Assembly (NCBI GenBank): GCA_963788965.1
Contig: CAWBIK010000005.1
Location: 2,108,001-2,172,000, forward strand
Length of the DNA: 64,000 nt
Source: QHXQ01 sp963788965
GTDB taxonomy: Bacteria > Acidobacteriota > Blastocatellia > Pyrinomonadales > Pyrinomonadaceae
Reading direction: 5' to 3'
Positions 18,897 to 26,974 of this stretch are shown here, one piece after another. The notes below the pieces were generated by a model, which worked only from the letters and a program-made list of their open reading frames with translations, was not told where the DNA came from and did not search any database. The position numbers and the translations under genes were made by a program. Position 1 is the first letter of the stretch; the number at the start of each line of letters is the position of its first letter.

Positions 18897-20518
18897 TTCC
18901 CGCCATCATAGTTTTTCTCTATCTCGCCGTCGTTGTTTATATCGGCATCTTCGCCTTCCGCCGCGCACGCGGCAAAGAAGAGGCGGAAGACTACTTTCTC
19001 GCCAGCCGCTCGTTGGGGCCGTTCGTCTTTTTGTTGTCGCTGTTCGGCACGAACATGACGGCGTTCGCCATCCTCGGCTCGTCGGGCCACGCTTTTACGA
19101 ACGGCATCGTGACGTTCGGTTTGATGGCATCGTCGTCGGGTTTGGTTATCCCGCTGACGCTTTTTTTAATCGGCACGCGCGTCTGGGCGCTCGGCAAAAA
19201 GTACGGCTTCATGACGCCCGTGCAGATGTTCCGCGACCGTTGGGAATGCGGGCACATCGGCACGGTCATCTGCGTCGTGCAAGCGGCGCTCTTAGTGCCT
19301 TACATCATCATCGGCGTGATGGGCGGCGGCACAACCTTGAACGCGATCAGCGGTGGCTTCGTCCCTTACTGGCTTGGCGGCGCGGTTGTCGCGCTCGTCG
19401 TGATGAGCTACGTGTTCTTTGGCGGCATGCGCGGCACGGCTTGGGTCAACACGTTTCAGACCGTGCTGTTCTTGATCTTCGGCGCGGTCGCCGTCATCAC
19501 CATCGGCGCATCGATGGGCGGCTTCAAGAGCGCGATCAACGCGATGCAGAACTCGCCCGCGCTCGCGCCGCTTCTAACGCGCGAACGCATCTCGCCTTAC
19601 TACTTCTTCAGCTACACGTTCATCCCGCTCTCCGCCATCGCCTTCCCGCACATCGCCATCTTCTGTTTGACGGCGCGGCGCATGAGTCAGTTCAAAAAAA
19701 CTGTCATCTTCTATCCGCTCTGCATCATGGCGATCTGGCTGCCGTGCGTCTTCTTGGGCGTCGTGGCGAACCGCGTGACGGACGTGCCCGAAATTCGCGC
19801 CAAGACGGAAGCGCGCCGCGTGCTGGCCACGCAAGGACGCACGTTGCAGCCCGAACAACGCGACGAACTGCGCGAACAAGCAGCGGGCGACGACGTGCTG
19901 CTCATCATGTTGAAGCGTTACGCGCCGCTCTGGTTAGCAGGCATCTTGGGCGCAGGCATCATGGCCGCCGTGATGGCTTCCGACTCGCAAATCCTCGCGC
20001 TCTCGACGATGTTCGCCGAAGACATCTTCGCCTTCTACGGCGGCAAGCGCCGCTTCGGCGAACGCGTGCAAGTGCAGACCGGCCGCGTCTTCGTCATACT
20101 CCTGACGCTGTTCGCTTACCTTGTCGCCCTGCGCGCGCCCGAATCGATCTTCGAGTTGGCGATCCAGTACGCCTTCTCCGGTTTCGCCGCGCTCTCGCCC
20201 CTGCTCGTCGCCGCACTCTTCTGGCGCGGCAGCACCAAGTGGGGCGCGCTCGCCGCGACCCTGTGGACGGCCCTTGCGGTCGTCGCCGTCGCCATCTTTC
20301 AAGCGGCCGTGCCTGCGCCCGCGCCGGGGGCGACCACGGTGGCGGCCACACTCGGCGGCGTCGAAGCCTTGACGCGCACGCCCGGTGGTACGGCCGTCTT
20401 CGGCTTCATGCCGGTCGTACCAATGGTCATCGTCTCGGCGCTGTTGATGATCGTCGTGTCGTTGCTGACGAAGAAGCCACAACAAACCACGCTGGAAAAA
20501 TATTTTGCCCGCGCCTGA
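18893..20518 (+). CDS. Sodium:solute symporter family protein
   Basis: A 541-residue SSS-family secondary transporter with about 13 hydrophobic helices, starting IPAIIVFLYLAVVVYIGIFA. Family-like segments include EDYFLASRSLGPFVFLLSLFGTNMTAFA, the usual N-terminal Na+-site region, and YVFFGGMRGTAWVNTFQ. The start is TTG 18893, overlapping the DUF3311 stop. The stop at 20516-20518 lies at the edge of a 17-bp direct repeat that flanks the IS481-like element, so the insertion landed just after this gene. Substrate is unknown; organic acids, sugars or amino acids are all possible for this family. Confidence 0.87.
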   Translation: MIPAIIVFLYLAVVVYIGIFAFRRARGKEEAEDYFLASRSLGPFVFLLSLFGTNMTAFAILGSSGHAFTNGIVTFGLMASSSGLVIPLTLFLIGTRVWALGKKYGFMTPVQMFRDRWECGHIGTVICVVQAALLVPYIIIGVMGGGTTLNAISGGFVPYWLGGAVVALVVMSYVFFGGMRGTAWVNTFQTVLFLIFGAVAVITIGASMGGFKSAINAMQNSPALAPLLTRERISPYYFFSYTFIPLSAIAFPHIAIFCLTARRMSQFKKTVIFYPLCIMAIWLPCVFLGVVANRVTDVPEIRAKTEARRVLATQGRTLQPEQRDELREQAAGDDVLLIMLKRYAPLWLAGILGAGIMAAVMASDSQILALSTMFAEDIFAFYGGKRRFGERVQVQTGRVFVILLTLFAYLVALRAPESIFELAIQYAFSGFAALSPLLVAALFWRGSTKWGALAATLWTALAVVAVAIFQAAVPAPAPGATTVAATLGGVEALTRTPGGTAVFGFMPVVPMVIVSALLMIVVSLLTKKPQQTTLEKYFARA

Positions 20519-20533
20519 GTTTGGCGCGCACGA
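20517..20533. repeat. 17-bp direct repeat flanking the IS481-like element, left copy
   Basis: The sequence GAGTTTGGCGCGCACGA occurs here and again, in the same orientation, at 21794-21810. The two copies bracket the inverted-repeat ends of the insertion sequence, as a target-site duplication would. Confidence 0.8.
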
Positions 20534-21650
20534 GGGATGGGGAATAACATCGTACCCCCATTGCAGCTTTGCATCGAGCTTCCGCATGAACAGCTCGTCG
20601 AGGAAGACCGGTTCCAGCGCGCAGATGGCGGGGTCGATCCGTGGCTCCTTCTCGTGGATTAACTCCCACGGTGTCTTGTGCTCTTTGCCGCTGTTCCTTC
20701 TCGCCACGTTGAACCACAGGTTGTACGCCCCCGCCTTAGCGATGAAATCGGAGCGCGACCGGGAAGCGCTCGACCTCGTAGAACTCGTCCTCGATAAGCC
20801 GGTGCGCCGTCTCCACGTCCGACTGCCAGGTGTGGGCGCGCGGCGGGCAGCGCGTATGGCGTAAGCCTTTGACCGCCTCAACCGCCTTCGTGAACTCGCT
20901 GTCACTCTTCGCCTGCCAGTTGCCGACGAACTCGCACCCGTTGTCGGTCTGGAGGCGCGAGCCGCGGAACTTCACCCCACAACTCTTCAGGTGAGAGAGG
21001 ATGACCTCGGCGAAGAGCTTCGAGTAGGCCAGCGTGCATTCCTGCGCGAACGCCACGTAGTGCCAGCCCGACGTGACCTCGCGCGCCGTGTACTGGTAAC
21101 GAGGCAGGCCGAGCCGCTGCGCCTGCGCCCACAACTCCGGGATGTCGCATAAGTCCTTCGTGTCCACCGAGGTCTGCTCGAAGAGCCGCCACTGCCTCTT
21201 CACGTCTCTCAGACACTGCTTCGTCTTATGCTTCCGGCGCTTACGCCGCAGCAGACCCTCCTCGCGCCAGATGCGGCGCAGCGCCTTCTCCGAGAGCGAG
21301 AGGCGGAAGTCGCGCTTCATCCGGGAAGCGCCCCACGACGGTAGCCTGAGCTTGAGCGCGACGGCCCGACGGCGCTGCGCGGCCGTGACGCCCCGGCGTG
21401 GGTGCAGCGGCGCGCGGCTGCGGTCTTCGAGCCCGCGCAGTGAGCCCGGCTCCCAACGCCTGAGCCACTTGCGCACGGTCTTGACGGTCGTGCCGAACTG
21501 GCGGGCCGCCGGCTTGACGCCGTGCTCGCGGGCGTAGCGCACCAGTTCGAAGCGCAGATAAATGGGGTCTTTACTCCGGCGCAGCATCGGGTAATATCTG
21601 AGAGGACACATCGCCTGCCCGGCCCTCCGATGGTTGTGTCGCAACTCCAT
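20534..21650 (-). CDS. DDE (rve-type) transposase, frameshifted, no internal stop
   Basis: The N-terminal part (from ATG 21650) has a helix-turn-helix (AARQFGTTVKTVRKWLRRWE) and an integrase core with Asp in SVDTKDL, Asp in LQTDNGCEF and Glu in QSDVETAHRLIEDEF. Around 20745-20755 the frame changes: the first frame reads FPVALRFHR and stops, while another frame continues SDFIAKAGAYNLWFNVARR and HKTPWELIHEKEP, clearly transposase C-terminus. The C-terminal frame runs out through the inverted repeat (GYDVIPHP) into the direct repeat and the antisense of the symporter gene without a stop inside the element. The shift may be an indel or an inactivating mutation. Confidence 0.75.
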
Positions 21651-21793
21651 AGTTAAGCCGCGCGGGCGGTGTGTCTACCTTTTTAGCTCATCGCTTCAAC
21701 CACTCCTTGACCCAGCCTCGCATCTTCGGCAGCCCTGACCTGCCGAAGATGCGGAGCCGGCGCAGGGGGATACCATGTTTGTTCCGTCTCCCA
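20534..21793 (-). mobile_element. IS481-like insertion sequence with imperfect terminal inverted repeats
   Basis: The left end reads GGGATGGGGAATAACATCGT and the reverse complement of the right end reads GGGAGACGGAACAAACATGG, both followed by TA(C/T)CCCC. These are imperfect inverted repeats of about 26 bp. The element is about 1.26 kb, is flanked by 17-bp direct repeats and contains one minus-strand DDE transposase gene. The family name is a judgement from the transposase; IS481 members have target duplications that can be longer than 10 bp, but 17 bp is at the long end, so ISfinder comparison would be needed. Confidence 0.72.
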
Positions 21794-21810
21794 GAGTTTG
21801 GCGCGCACGA
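21794..21810. repeat. 17-bp direct repeat flanking the IS481-like element, right copy
   Basis: Same 17-base sequence and orientation as 20517-20533, immediately outside the right inverted repeat (ending GTCTCCCA). Confidence 0.8.
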
Positions 21811-21898
21811 CTATTGACTTAAAGACCCGTGCCGTAGATGATGCGTTGACGCTTCCCCCGAACAGATCACGTCAGACTTTTGGACAGGGGAGGAAACT

Positions 21899-22021
21899 AT
21901 GCAAGGGCCTTTACGCGGCTTACTCGCCGGCATCGCGGCATGGAAACTCGGCGGCGGCTGTATCTCGACCATTCTGATCTTTATCGTCGTCTTCTACCTG
22001 CTCGGCTACGTGCGGTGCTGA
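21899..22021 (+). CDS. 40-residue single-pass membrane peptide
   Basis: ATG 21899 to TGA 22021 encodes 40 residues that start MQGPLRGLLAGIAAWKLGGG and end with a hydrophobic helix (CISTILIFIVVFYLLGYV) and RC. A strong purine-rich site (GGGGAGG at 21887-21893) precedes the start with six bases spacing. The glycine run before the helix and the Cys residues look conserved-type rather than random, and codon third positions are G/C-rich as in neighbours. No function recognised. It lies between the IS481-like element and a family A palindrome. Confidence 0.62.
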   Translation: MQGPLRGLLAGIAAWKLGGGCISTILIFIVVFYLLGYVRC

Positions 22022-22031
22022 AGCAGAATGA

Positions 22032-22099
22032 TTAACCACAAAGCCACGAAGCCACGAAGCACTTAACTTGCTTCGTGGCTTCGTGGCTTTGTAGTTAAC
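22032..22099. repeat. Dispersed palindrome, family A copy 4
   Basis: A strong inverted repeat with left arm TTAACCACAAAGCCACGAAG and right arm CTTCGTGGCTTTGTAGTTAA, internally built of CCACGAAG units, following the 40-residue peptide gene. Confidence 0.75.
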
Positions 22100-22119
22100 G
22101 TGAGTTCGACGTAAGCGAA

Positions 22120-22540
22120 CTAGAAAACAAGCCGCAACTGCTCTTTGACACGCATGTTCAAAGACGGCTTCTGCGCGCGCCACCTGTAAGCGACCAGCCC
22201 GACCACGGGGTTGCCCACGAAGTTCGCCACCGCTCGGTGGCGGCTGTGCTCGATCAGCGAGAGGTTCTTGAGTTGGGCGGGCACCGATTCGTTGATCGCT
22301 CCTCCGCAGCATGCGCTTGTCGAGCAACGGCAGCCGCCGGTTCTTCATCTTCCGCTTGAGTTTCGTCCCGCGCTGGACGCCTTCGTCGTAGAGCGCCTCG
22401 AAGAGCGGCTACGCAACATAGTCCTTATCGCCGAAGAGCTTGCCGAACAACCCCTTGACCAACATCGGGCACGGGCCGCCGGTCGTCCGTGTTGCCCGGC
22501 GTCAGGCTGAGTAGTTCGCCGATGAAAGCCAAGCTAACTG
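22120..22540 (-). pseudogene. IS982-family transposase, C-terminal remnant
   Basis: Reading the minus strand with one in-frame stop and at least one frame change gives pieces typical of IS982 transposases: GELLSLTPGNTDDRRPVPML, VKGLFGKLFGDKDYV, then KLKRKMKNRRLPLLDKRMLRR, then QLKNLSLIEHSRHRAVANF and VGLVAYRWRAQKPSLN. It ends at TAG (plus-strand 22120-22122). Only about the last 140 residues remain, without the N-terminal half. It abuts a truncated attC site, so it probably inserted in or next to the cassette array and later decayed. Confidence 0.7.
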
Positions 22541-22567
22541 CGCGTCCGGTTGAATGAGTTATTAGGC
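22533..22567 (-). other. attC-like site (a), truncated
   Basis: Read on the minus strand, GCCTAAT then AACTCATTCAACCGGACGCG matches the gene-proximal half of the other attC sites here, but the second half is missing because the IS982 remnant starts there. R'' is GCCTAAT instead of RYYYAAC. It lies 22 bases after the stop of the carboxypeptidase-regulatory-like gene. Confidence 0.55.
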
Positions 22568-22588
22568 GGCGGTTCAACGTTCAATCAT

Positions 22589-22987
22589 TCAAGGCTGCTT
22601 CTTAGGCGCAACTGGAATTGTATCTATGATTGCCTGCACTTCAAGATGAATGTTTACCATTTCGGTGACATTCGACTTTACTCTCAGAAAAGCACTCTCA
22701 AATTTGCGAAACCCATTTGCCTTTACATAAATCTGATATGTATCAGCCGGAACTTCAGCCGTGAAAGCTCCAGCCTCATCAGATTCACCTTCCCATTTGA
22801 ATTTCGTACTTTCGATCTTAACCTTAGCCTGAGCTACTCTGGCGTCATTGACATCTAGCAATGTCCCCATGATTTTCCCCATGGGCTTTTTAGCTACAGA
22901 CTGAGGCAATCGTGATGATGATGCGTTCAATGGCAAACCTAAGATGATAATGAAAGTAATGATGCTGGCGAATTGCACTCGTTTCAT
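22589..22987 (-). CDS. Secreted carboxypeptidase-regulatory-like domain protein (integron cassette gene)
   Basis: A 132-residue protein with a signal peptide (FASIITFIIILGLPLNASS) and one beta-sandwich of the carboxypeptidase-regulatory type: MGTLLDVNDARVAQAKVKI, then DEAGAFTAEVPADTYQIYV, then ANGFRKFE. Start ATG 22987 is preferred because AAGGAG lies about eight bases upstream. The gene is visibly more AT-rich than the chromosomal genes around it. It lies between attC (b) and the truncated attC (a), in the same orientation as the other cassette genes. Function unknown; such domains often stand alone on secreted or surface proteins. Confidence 0.72.
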   Translation of the reverse strand: MKRVQFASIITFIIILGLPLNASSSRLPQSVAKKPMGKIMGTLLDVNDARVAQAKVKIESTKFKWEGESDEAGAFTAEVPADTYQIYVKANGFRKFESAFLRVKSNVTEMVNIHLEVQAIIDTIPVAPKKQP

Positions 22988-23022
22988 AACCTGACTCCTT
23001 AGAACTGACATCCAATTCCGAC

Positions 23023-23125
23023 GTCGAACGCTCGAATTAACCGGGCGGGAAGCATTGCCGAGCAGCCTTCAAGCTTGCGCATGACATGCAAGCTGAGTCC
23101 GCTCCGGTTCAATGAGTTGTTAGAC
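23023..23125 (-). other. attC-like site (b)
   Basis: On the minus strand it begins GTCTAACAACTCATTGAACC (R'' GTCTAAC) and ends GGTTAATTCGAGCGTTCGAC (R' GTTCGAC, one position off GTTRRRY). The arms match sites (c) and (f). It lies downstream of the GNAT gene, from which it is separated by an IS5-family insertion. Confidence 0.75.
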
Positions 23126-23134
23126 AGCGCCATG

Positions 23135-24166
23135 GGGTTGTTGCATAAGAGGTCGCGGAGGCGGTACGTCTGCTAGTCTCGATGCGTGACCAACAAGGAA
23201 AAGCGTCAGTACCGCATCCGCAACTGGCGCGAATATAACAGAGCACTCGTCGGGCGCGGGAGTCTTACCCTCTGGGTCGAGCAGAGCGCCATTAACAAGT
23301 GGCGCGACACCGCCGCCCCTACGCGCCGGGGGCGGCGCCGCCTCTACTCCGACCTCGCCGTCACCTGCGCCTTGACGCTGCGCGAGGTCTACCGCCTGCC
23401 GCTGCGCGCCACCCAGGGGCTCGTCTCGTCCGTGCTGCGGCTGCTCGGCTCAGACCTGCCGGCCCCGCATTACTCGACGCTCTCGCGCCGGGCGGTGACC
23501 CTCGACGTGGAGTTGCCGCGCCTGAGCAGAGGCCCGCTCCACCTGGCGGTGGACTCGACCGGGGTCAAGCTCTACGGCGAGGGCGAGTGGAAGGTCAGGT
23601 TGCACGGCACGGAGAAGCGGCGCACTTGGCGCAAACTCCACCTGTTGATTGACCACCGCACGCATGAGGCCGTCGCGCTCTCGATGACGGACAAGGACAC
23701 CCTCGACCGGCGGGAGATGCGCGGCCTGCTCGGGGCGGTGGAGGGCGAGGTGGCGGAAGTCCTCGGCGACGGGGCCTATGACTTCCACGACTGCTACAAA
23801 GCTATCCACGAGCGGGGGGCGCACTCCGTCATCCCGCCGAAGAAGCGGGCGCGGGTCAGGGGCGGGCCGGAGTTCCGCGACCGCGACGCGGCCGTGCTGC
23901 GGGGCCGGGAGGTCGGCAGGGACGTGTGGAAGAAGGAGGCGGGTTATCACCGCCGGAGCTTGGCCGAGACGGCGATGATGCGCTTGAAGACTATCTTCGC
24001 CGAGAGGCTCAAGGCCCGGGAGTGGCGCAGGCAAGTTACGGAGTTGCGGGTAAGATGCGCTGCGATGAACCGGATGACGGGCTTGGGAATGCCTCGGAGT
24101 TATGCTGTGTGAGTCATAAACGAAACGGGAGAAGGGTACTCACTCCGATTTATGCAACAACGCCCC
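23135..24166 (+). mobile_element. IS5-family (IS903-like) insertion sequence
   Basis: Terminal inverted repeats GGTTGTTGCATAA at the left and TTATGCAACAAC at the right (12 matching bases plus a G/C-rich outer end) bracket one plus-strand transposase gene; length about 1.03 kb. No convincing target duplication is visible at the two junctions. The right end overlaps the 3' end of the GNAT gene on the opposite strand. Confidence 0.75.
23186..24112 (+). CDS. IS5-family transposase (IS903-like)
   Basis: A 308-residue DDE transposase. The start YNRALVGRGSLTLWVEQ is typical of the IS903 group. The DDE core has Asp in LAVDSTGVKLYGEGEW, Asp in EVLGDGAYD, and the Y-R-E-K signature in YHRRSLAETAMMRLK. 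The reading frame is intact, so the element may be active. The proposed start follows MTNKEKRQYR; an upstream in-frame alternative was not assessed. It inserted into the cassette array between the GNAT gene and its attC. Confidence 0.86.
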   Translation: MTNKEKRQYRIRNWREYNRALVGRGSLTLWVEQSAINKWRDTAAPTRRGRRRLYSDLAVTCALTLREVYRLPLRATQGLVSSVLRLLGSDLPAPHYSTLSRRAVTLDVELPRLSRGPLHLAVDSTGVKLYGEGEWKVRLHGTEKRRTWRKLHLLIDHRTHEAVALSMTDKDTLDRREMRGLLGAVEGEVAEVLGDGAYDFHDCYKAIHERGAHSVIPPKKRARVRGGPEFRDRDAAVLRGREVGRDVWKKEAGYHRRSLAETAMMRLKTIFAERLKAREWRRQVTELRVRCAAMNRMTGLGMPRSYAV

Positions 24167-24712
24167 TGTCTTCATCTTTAGGATGCAACCTAAACTATTC
24201 CACCCATAAACCAACTCGTCATACCTGACCCCTTCGATTTCCGTCTGCTTTCTTCCAACTACCTGCCCACCCATTTTCTCATAGAACGTTCTATACGGAC
24301 TGACTTCCAAAGCCAGAAGATACATTGAACTCTTACCGCTCCCGACGAGATATTCTACGCCTAAATTAAAGAGTTCCGCACCGATGCCTTTTCTTTGAAA
24401 CTCCGGTAGAAGATAGATGGCATAAAGCTCACCTTCATATGCAGCTATAGCTTCTCTCGCCTCGCCAAAATCTGCGAATCCGACAACACCATGCGCCAGC
24501 ACTTCCGCCACATACATTTTGTACGAAGCGACAGCAAAGCCCTCCTCGAAAGCCTTGGCTCGCTTCTCAATTGACATCTTATCCAGAAAGGTTTGAGGAA
24601 TAATGCCGGCGAATGACGCTTGCCACGATTGCACATGAACGCTAGCCACCGCCAAGCAATCTGCCACACTAGCCTCTCGGAAACTAACATTCGCAATTCG
24701 TAAGTTGCTCAT
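24140..24712 (-). CDS. GNAT-family N-acetyltransferase (integron cassette gene), C-terminus altered by IS insertion
   Basis: A 190-residue GNAT protein with REASVADCLAVASVHVQSWQ at the N-terminus, strand beta-4 ending AIYLLPEFQRKGIGAELF (the acetyl-CoA-binding Q/R-x-x-G-x-G/A motif), then LLALEVSPYRTFYEKMGG. The last about nine residues (after ILKMKTG) come from the IS5-family right end, so the original C-terminus is lost. Start ATG 24712 has AGG three bases upstream. attC (c) lies upstream and attC (b) downstream beyond the IS. Many cassette GNATs modify antibiotics or small metabolites; the substrate here is unknown. Confidence 0.8.
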   Translation of the reverse strand: MSNLRIANVSFREASVADCLAVASVHVQSWQASFAGIIPQTFLDKMSIEKRAKAFEEGFAVASYKMYVAEVLAHGVVGFADFGEAREAIAAYEGELYAIYLLPEFQRKGIGAELFNLGVEYLVGSGKSSMYLLALEVSPYRTFYEKMGGQVVGRKQTEIEGVRYDELVYGWNSLGCILKMKTGALLHKSE

Positions 24713-24734
24713 TACCTGTTACACAAGCAAAAAG

Positions 24735-24843
24735 GTCTAACGCTCGAATTAACCCGCGCCGAGCATAAAGCAGTCAGGATGTAGCAACAAGAAAACGATG
24801 AAAGCTATGCTATCGAGCGGTCGGGTTGCATGAGTTGTTAGAC
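24735..24843 (-). other. attC-like site (c)
   Basis: On the minus strand it begins GTCTAACAACTCATGCAACC and ends GGTTAATTCGAGCGTTAGAC, giving R'' GTCTAAC and R' GTTAGAC, both fitting RYYYAAC and GTTRRRY. L-type inner boxes AACCCG pair with CGGGTT. Length 109 bases, imperfect palindrome. The half nearest the gene resembles the published aadA-type attC from memory. Confidence 0.82.
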
Positions 24844-24933
24844 GGCCTTTGAAGCGTATCTTGTAATTACTCACCTTCAGCGGGATAAATGAGACAGCCA
24901 GCAGCGACGGCGTAAGACGCGCCACTCGCGCGC

Positions 24934-26139
24934 TCAGTCCACAACCCTGATAGTGAAGAAGACCGTAGTGACGCGCCCCGCGCGCTGAAACTGAGTCCAG
25001 ATGCGGTAGGTCCCGGCGACAGGGAACATCGTTTTGAACTCTACTTCTGGACCACCACGCAGGGTCGCGAGGTCCACATCGTCAGGTAACATCTCGGTCG
25101 GGTGCGAGTGTAGGTATTCGGACTGATCCGCATTCAGGATCAGCGTGTGGCCCCATGCTCCCAGATACGGTTCCAGGTCACGCACCTGTTCTCCCGTCCG
25201 CTCGTCCGTCAGGCGGTATGTGAGCGGGATGAGCGCGCCTGCTGTCGGAGCGCTTGTGCCGCCTAATTCCAGACTGATCTTCATCCCGTCAACTGTCTTA
25301 GCAAGCACCGGATCGGGGTTGAGCAATGCGGACGCCGCCGACTTTGATGTGCGATAACCGGCCGTCGAGAGTTCGCGGTGAAGTATCTGTGTTGTGCCCC
25401 CGGCTGGGAAGAAGTCCGCATGGAGTTTGTAGCGCCCTGCATGTGGGAACACAGTCTCGACCACGAAGCTGCCATCGCGTTCGAGCTGTGGATGTATGTG
25501 TTGATACTCCGTCATATCATTGCTGACGATGAACAGGTGAAACAGCTTTTCATGATTCAGCACGTAATCCTTTACGGGCGCACCCGTCTCTGGATTGGAG
25601 ATCACAAAACGCAGCCGCGCCTTTTCGCCGGGTTTCGGTCGCAGCGGCTTCGTGGACAGGGCAAGTTTGTATGCCCCACGGACTGACGGACTGTTTGACA
25701 TGAGCATCATCCCGCACTTCGGGCATGTGCCGGGCTGAGCCAGACGCACTTCCGCGTGCATGACGCAACTGTATTCGTAAGTGGGCGACAGCCGCTCCAT
25801 CTCCCGCACGCGCTCGGCGGTCGAAAGCTTGTAAAATGGCGTGGGCGGCGCGGTCTGAGGCGGGGTTGTTGCCACTTTCAGCTTTGCGCTGCCAACTTGG
25901 CGCGTGCCGCCTGCGATCCGTTTTCGTCGGACTTTAGACTTGACTCCGGGCTTCGCCGCGCGCGCGGCCAAGTTCATGCCGCAGCGTGGGCAAGTGCCCG
26001 GCGCGGACGAGACTACGCCCGCGTGCATCGGGCAGACGAAACTATGCCGCGATTGCGCGCTCACTAACTCCGCGGGGGTATTTGCGAAGACCAGCACAAC
26101 GGCCATCAAGAGAATAGAGAGTTTACGGGTTACGACCAC
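24934..26139 (-). CDS. Secreted protein with two heavy-metal-binding domains (integron cassette gene)
   Basis: About 401 residues from GTG 26139, which has GAGGAAAG roughly ten bases upstream; a longer in-frame extension to 26271 overlaps the previous gene and looks spurious. A signal peptide (LSILLMAVVLVFANTPAEL) is followed by two copies of the Cys-rich metal-binding motif, FVCPMHAGVVSSAPGTCPRC-GM near residues 34-55 and YSCVMHAEV...GTCPKCGM near residue 130. The C-terminal half has His-rich segments (QHIHPQLERDG, YLHSHPTEM) of the type seen in copper/heavy-metal handling proteins. The start overlaps the end of the upstream gene, so the two are translationally coupled in one cassette ending at attC (c). 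A periplasmic copper or other metal-binding role is inferred. Confidence 0.76.
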   Translation of the reverse strand: MVVTRKLSILLMAVVLVFANTPAELVSAQSRHSFVCPMHAGVVSSAPGTCPRCGMNLAARAAKPGVKSKVRRKRIAGGTRQVGSAKLKVATTPPQTAPPTPFYKLSTAERVREMERLSPTYEYSCVMHAEVRLAQPGTCPKCGMMLMSNSPSVRGAYKLALSTKPLRPKPGEKARLRFVISNPETGAPVKDYVLNHEKLFHLFIVSNDMTEYQHIHPQLERDGSFVVETVFPHAGRYKLHADFFPAGGTTQILHRELSTAGYRTSKSAASALLNPDPVLAKTVDGMKISLELGGTSAPTAGALIPLTYRLTDERTGEQVRDLEPYLGAWGHTLILNADQSEYLHSHPTEMLPDDVDLATLRGGPEVEFKTMFPVAGTYRIWTQFQRAGRVTTVFFTIRVVD

Positions 26140-26974
26140 TTTTGCGCTTCTTTCCTCGATTATCAATGATGCGTACTTCTTCCGGCTTAAGAGTCGGTGC
26201 AGGTAACGGAGGTGTCGCTCCCGATGGAACGAGATACAACTCAACCGTCGCCTGCTCACGATGTCCGCCATGAATTGTTACGATTTGCCCGGCGTCTAAT
26301 TTTCTCATCTTAACCAGATAATTCTTAATGCGGTTGGCTTTGACTTCCGTGTAATTAAGGCGTGAGCTTCTTCCGGCATAAATCAGAACATAGCCCTGTT
26401 GAGAGGTATCCTGTCCTAAAATCGTGGCGAAGTTATCAAGCTGCTTTGTCTCATCGGCGGGAGCACCAACATACTCGCCGAGCTTAGAAATATCTTTCGT
26501 CCCACCTGTCGAATCTTTCGCGCGTGAACACCGCCAGTTATTATCTTTAGCCGATGGATAATATTCGACACCTGTCACCACTCCCGCGCCCGCATCTACG
26601 GTATAGTTAATGCCTTCCGCTTGATTAACGTAGTAGTAGAGAGACTCAATGTGCGGAGCCCTGCGCTTCTCATACTTGCGCTCGTCCAACTTTAAAGCAG
26701 CAAATGCTGGCGGGTTCTTCGAGTGAACTGAAATGTTTATCACTGTGCCGAGAGGAACTTGCCAGTCGTAATCACACGGACGCACTGAGTAAGTGACTGA
26801 TATTCTTTCGCTGCTGGTTTGATAAAGGCTGCTTGAGCCTTGCTCAGGCTGACCGAGCAAGCGTTCAACATCTGCACGAGTCGAGCGTAAAGGGGTAATG
26901 CCGCGCCAAGCTCCGACTTCAGCAGTTTGGGTAATAATTGAAGTAATAAAAATAAGACTTAATGCTTTGATCAT
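26123..26974 (-). CDS. Uncharacterised secreted protein (integron cassette gene)
   Basis: About 283 residues from ATG 26974, where a signal peptide (LSLIFITSIITQTAEVGA) begins; ATG 26995 is a longer alternative. The mature protein starts WRGITPLRSTRADVERLLGQ, a phrase common in secreted proteins of this phylum, with CDYDWQVPLGTV and YYYVNQAEGINYTVDAGAG later. The C-terminal half contains GYVLIYAGRSSRLNYTEV, RIKNYLVKM and ELYLVPSGA, which resembles the OmpA-like or related peptidoglycan-associated fold where residues count powers of alignment; I cannot confirm that. It overlaps the heavy-metal-binding gene by 17 bases. More AT-rich than the neighbouring chromosome. Confidence 0.6.
   Translation of the reverse strand: MIKALSLIFITSIITQTAEVGAWRGITPLRSTRADVERLLGQPEQGSSSLYQTSSERISVTYSVRPCDYDWQVPLGTVINISVHSKNPPAFAALKLDERKYEKRRAPHIESLYYYVNQAEGINYTVDAGAGVVTGVEYYPSAKDNNWRCSRAKDSTGGTKDISKLGEYVGAPADETKQLDNFATILGQDTSQQGYVLIYAGRSSRLNYTEVKANRIKNYLVKMRKLDAGQIVTIHGGHREQATVELYLVPSGATPPLPAPTLKPEEVRIIDNRGKKRKSGRNP

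Noticed and set aside
18847..20547. A 566-residue frame overlapping the symporter gene on the same strand
   Set aside because: It is an Arg/His-rich shadow of the symporter in a high-GC region; the symporter frame has helices and family motifs.
24934..26271. Longer start (26271) for the heavy-metal-binding gene
   Set aside because: It would overlap the upstream gene by about 150 bases and place 44 extra residues before an evident signal peptide; GTG 26139 has a ribosome-binding site.
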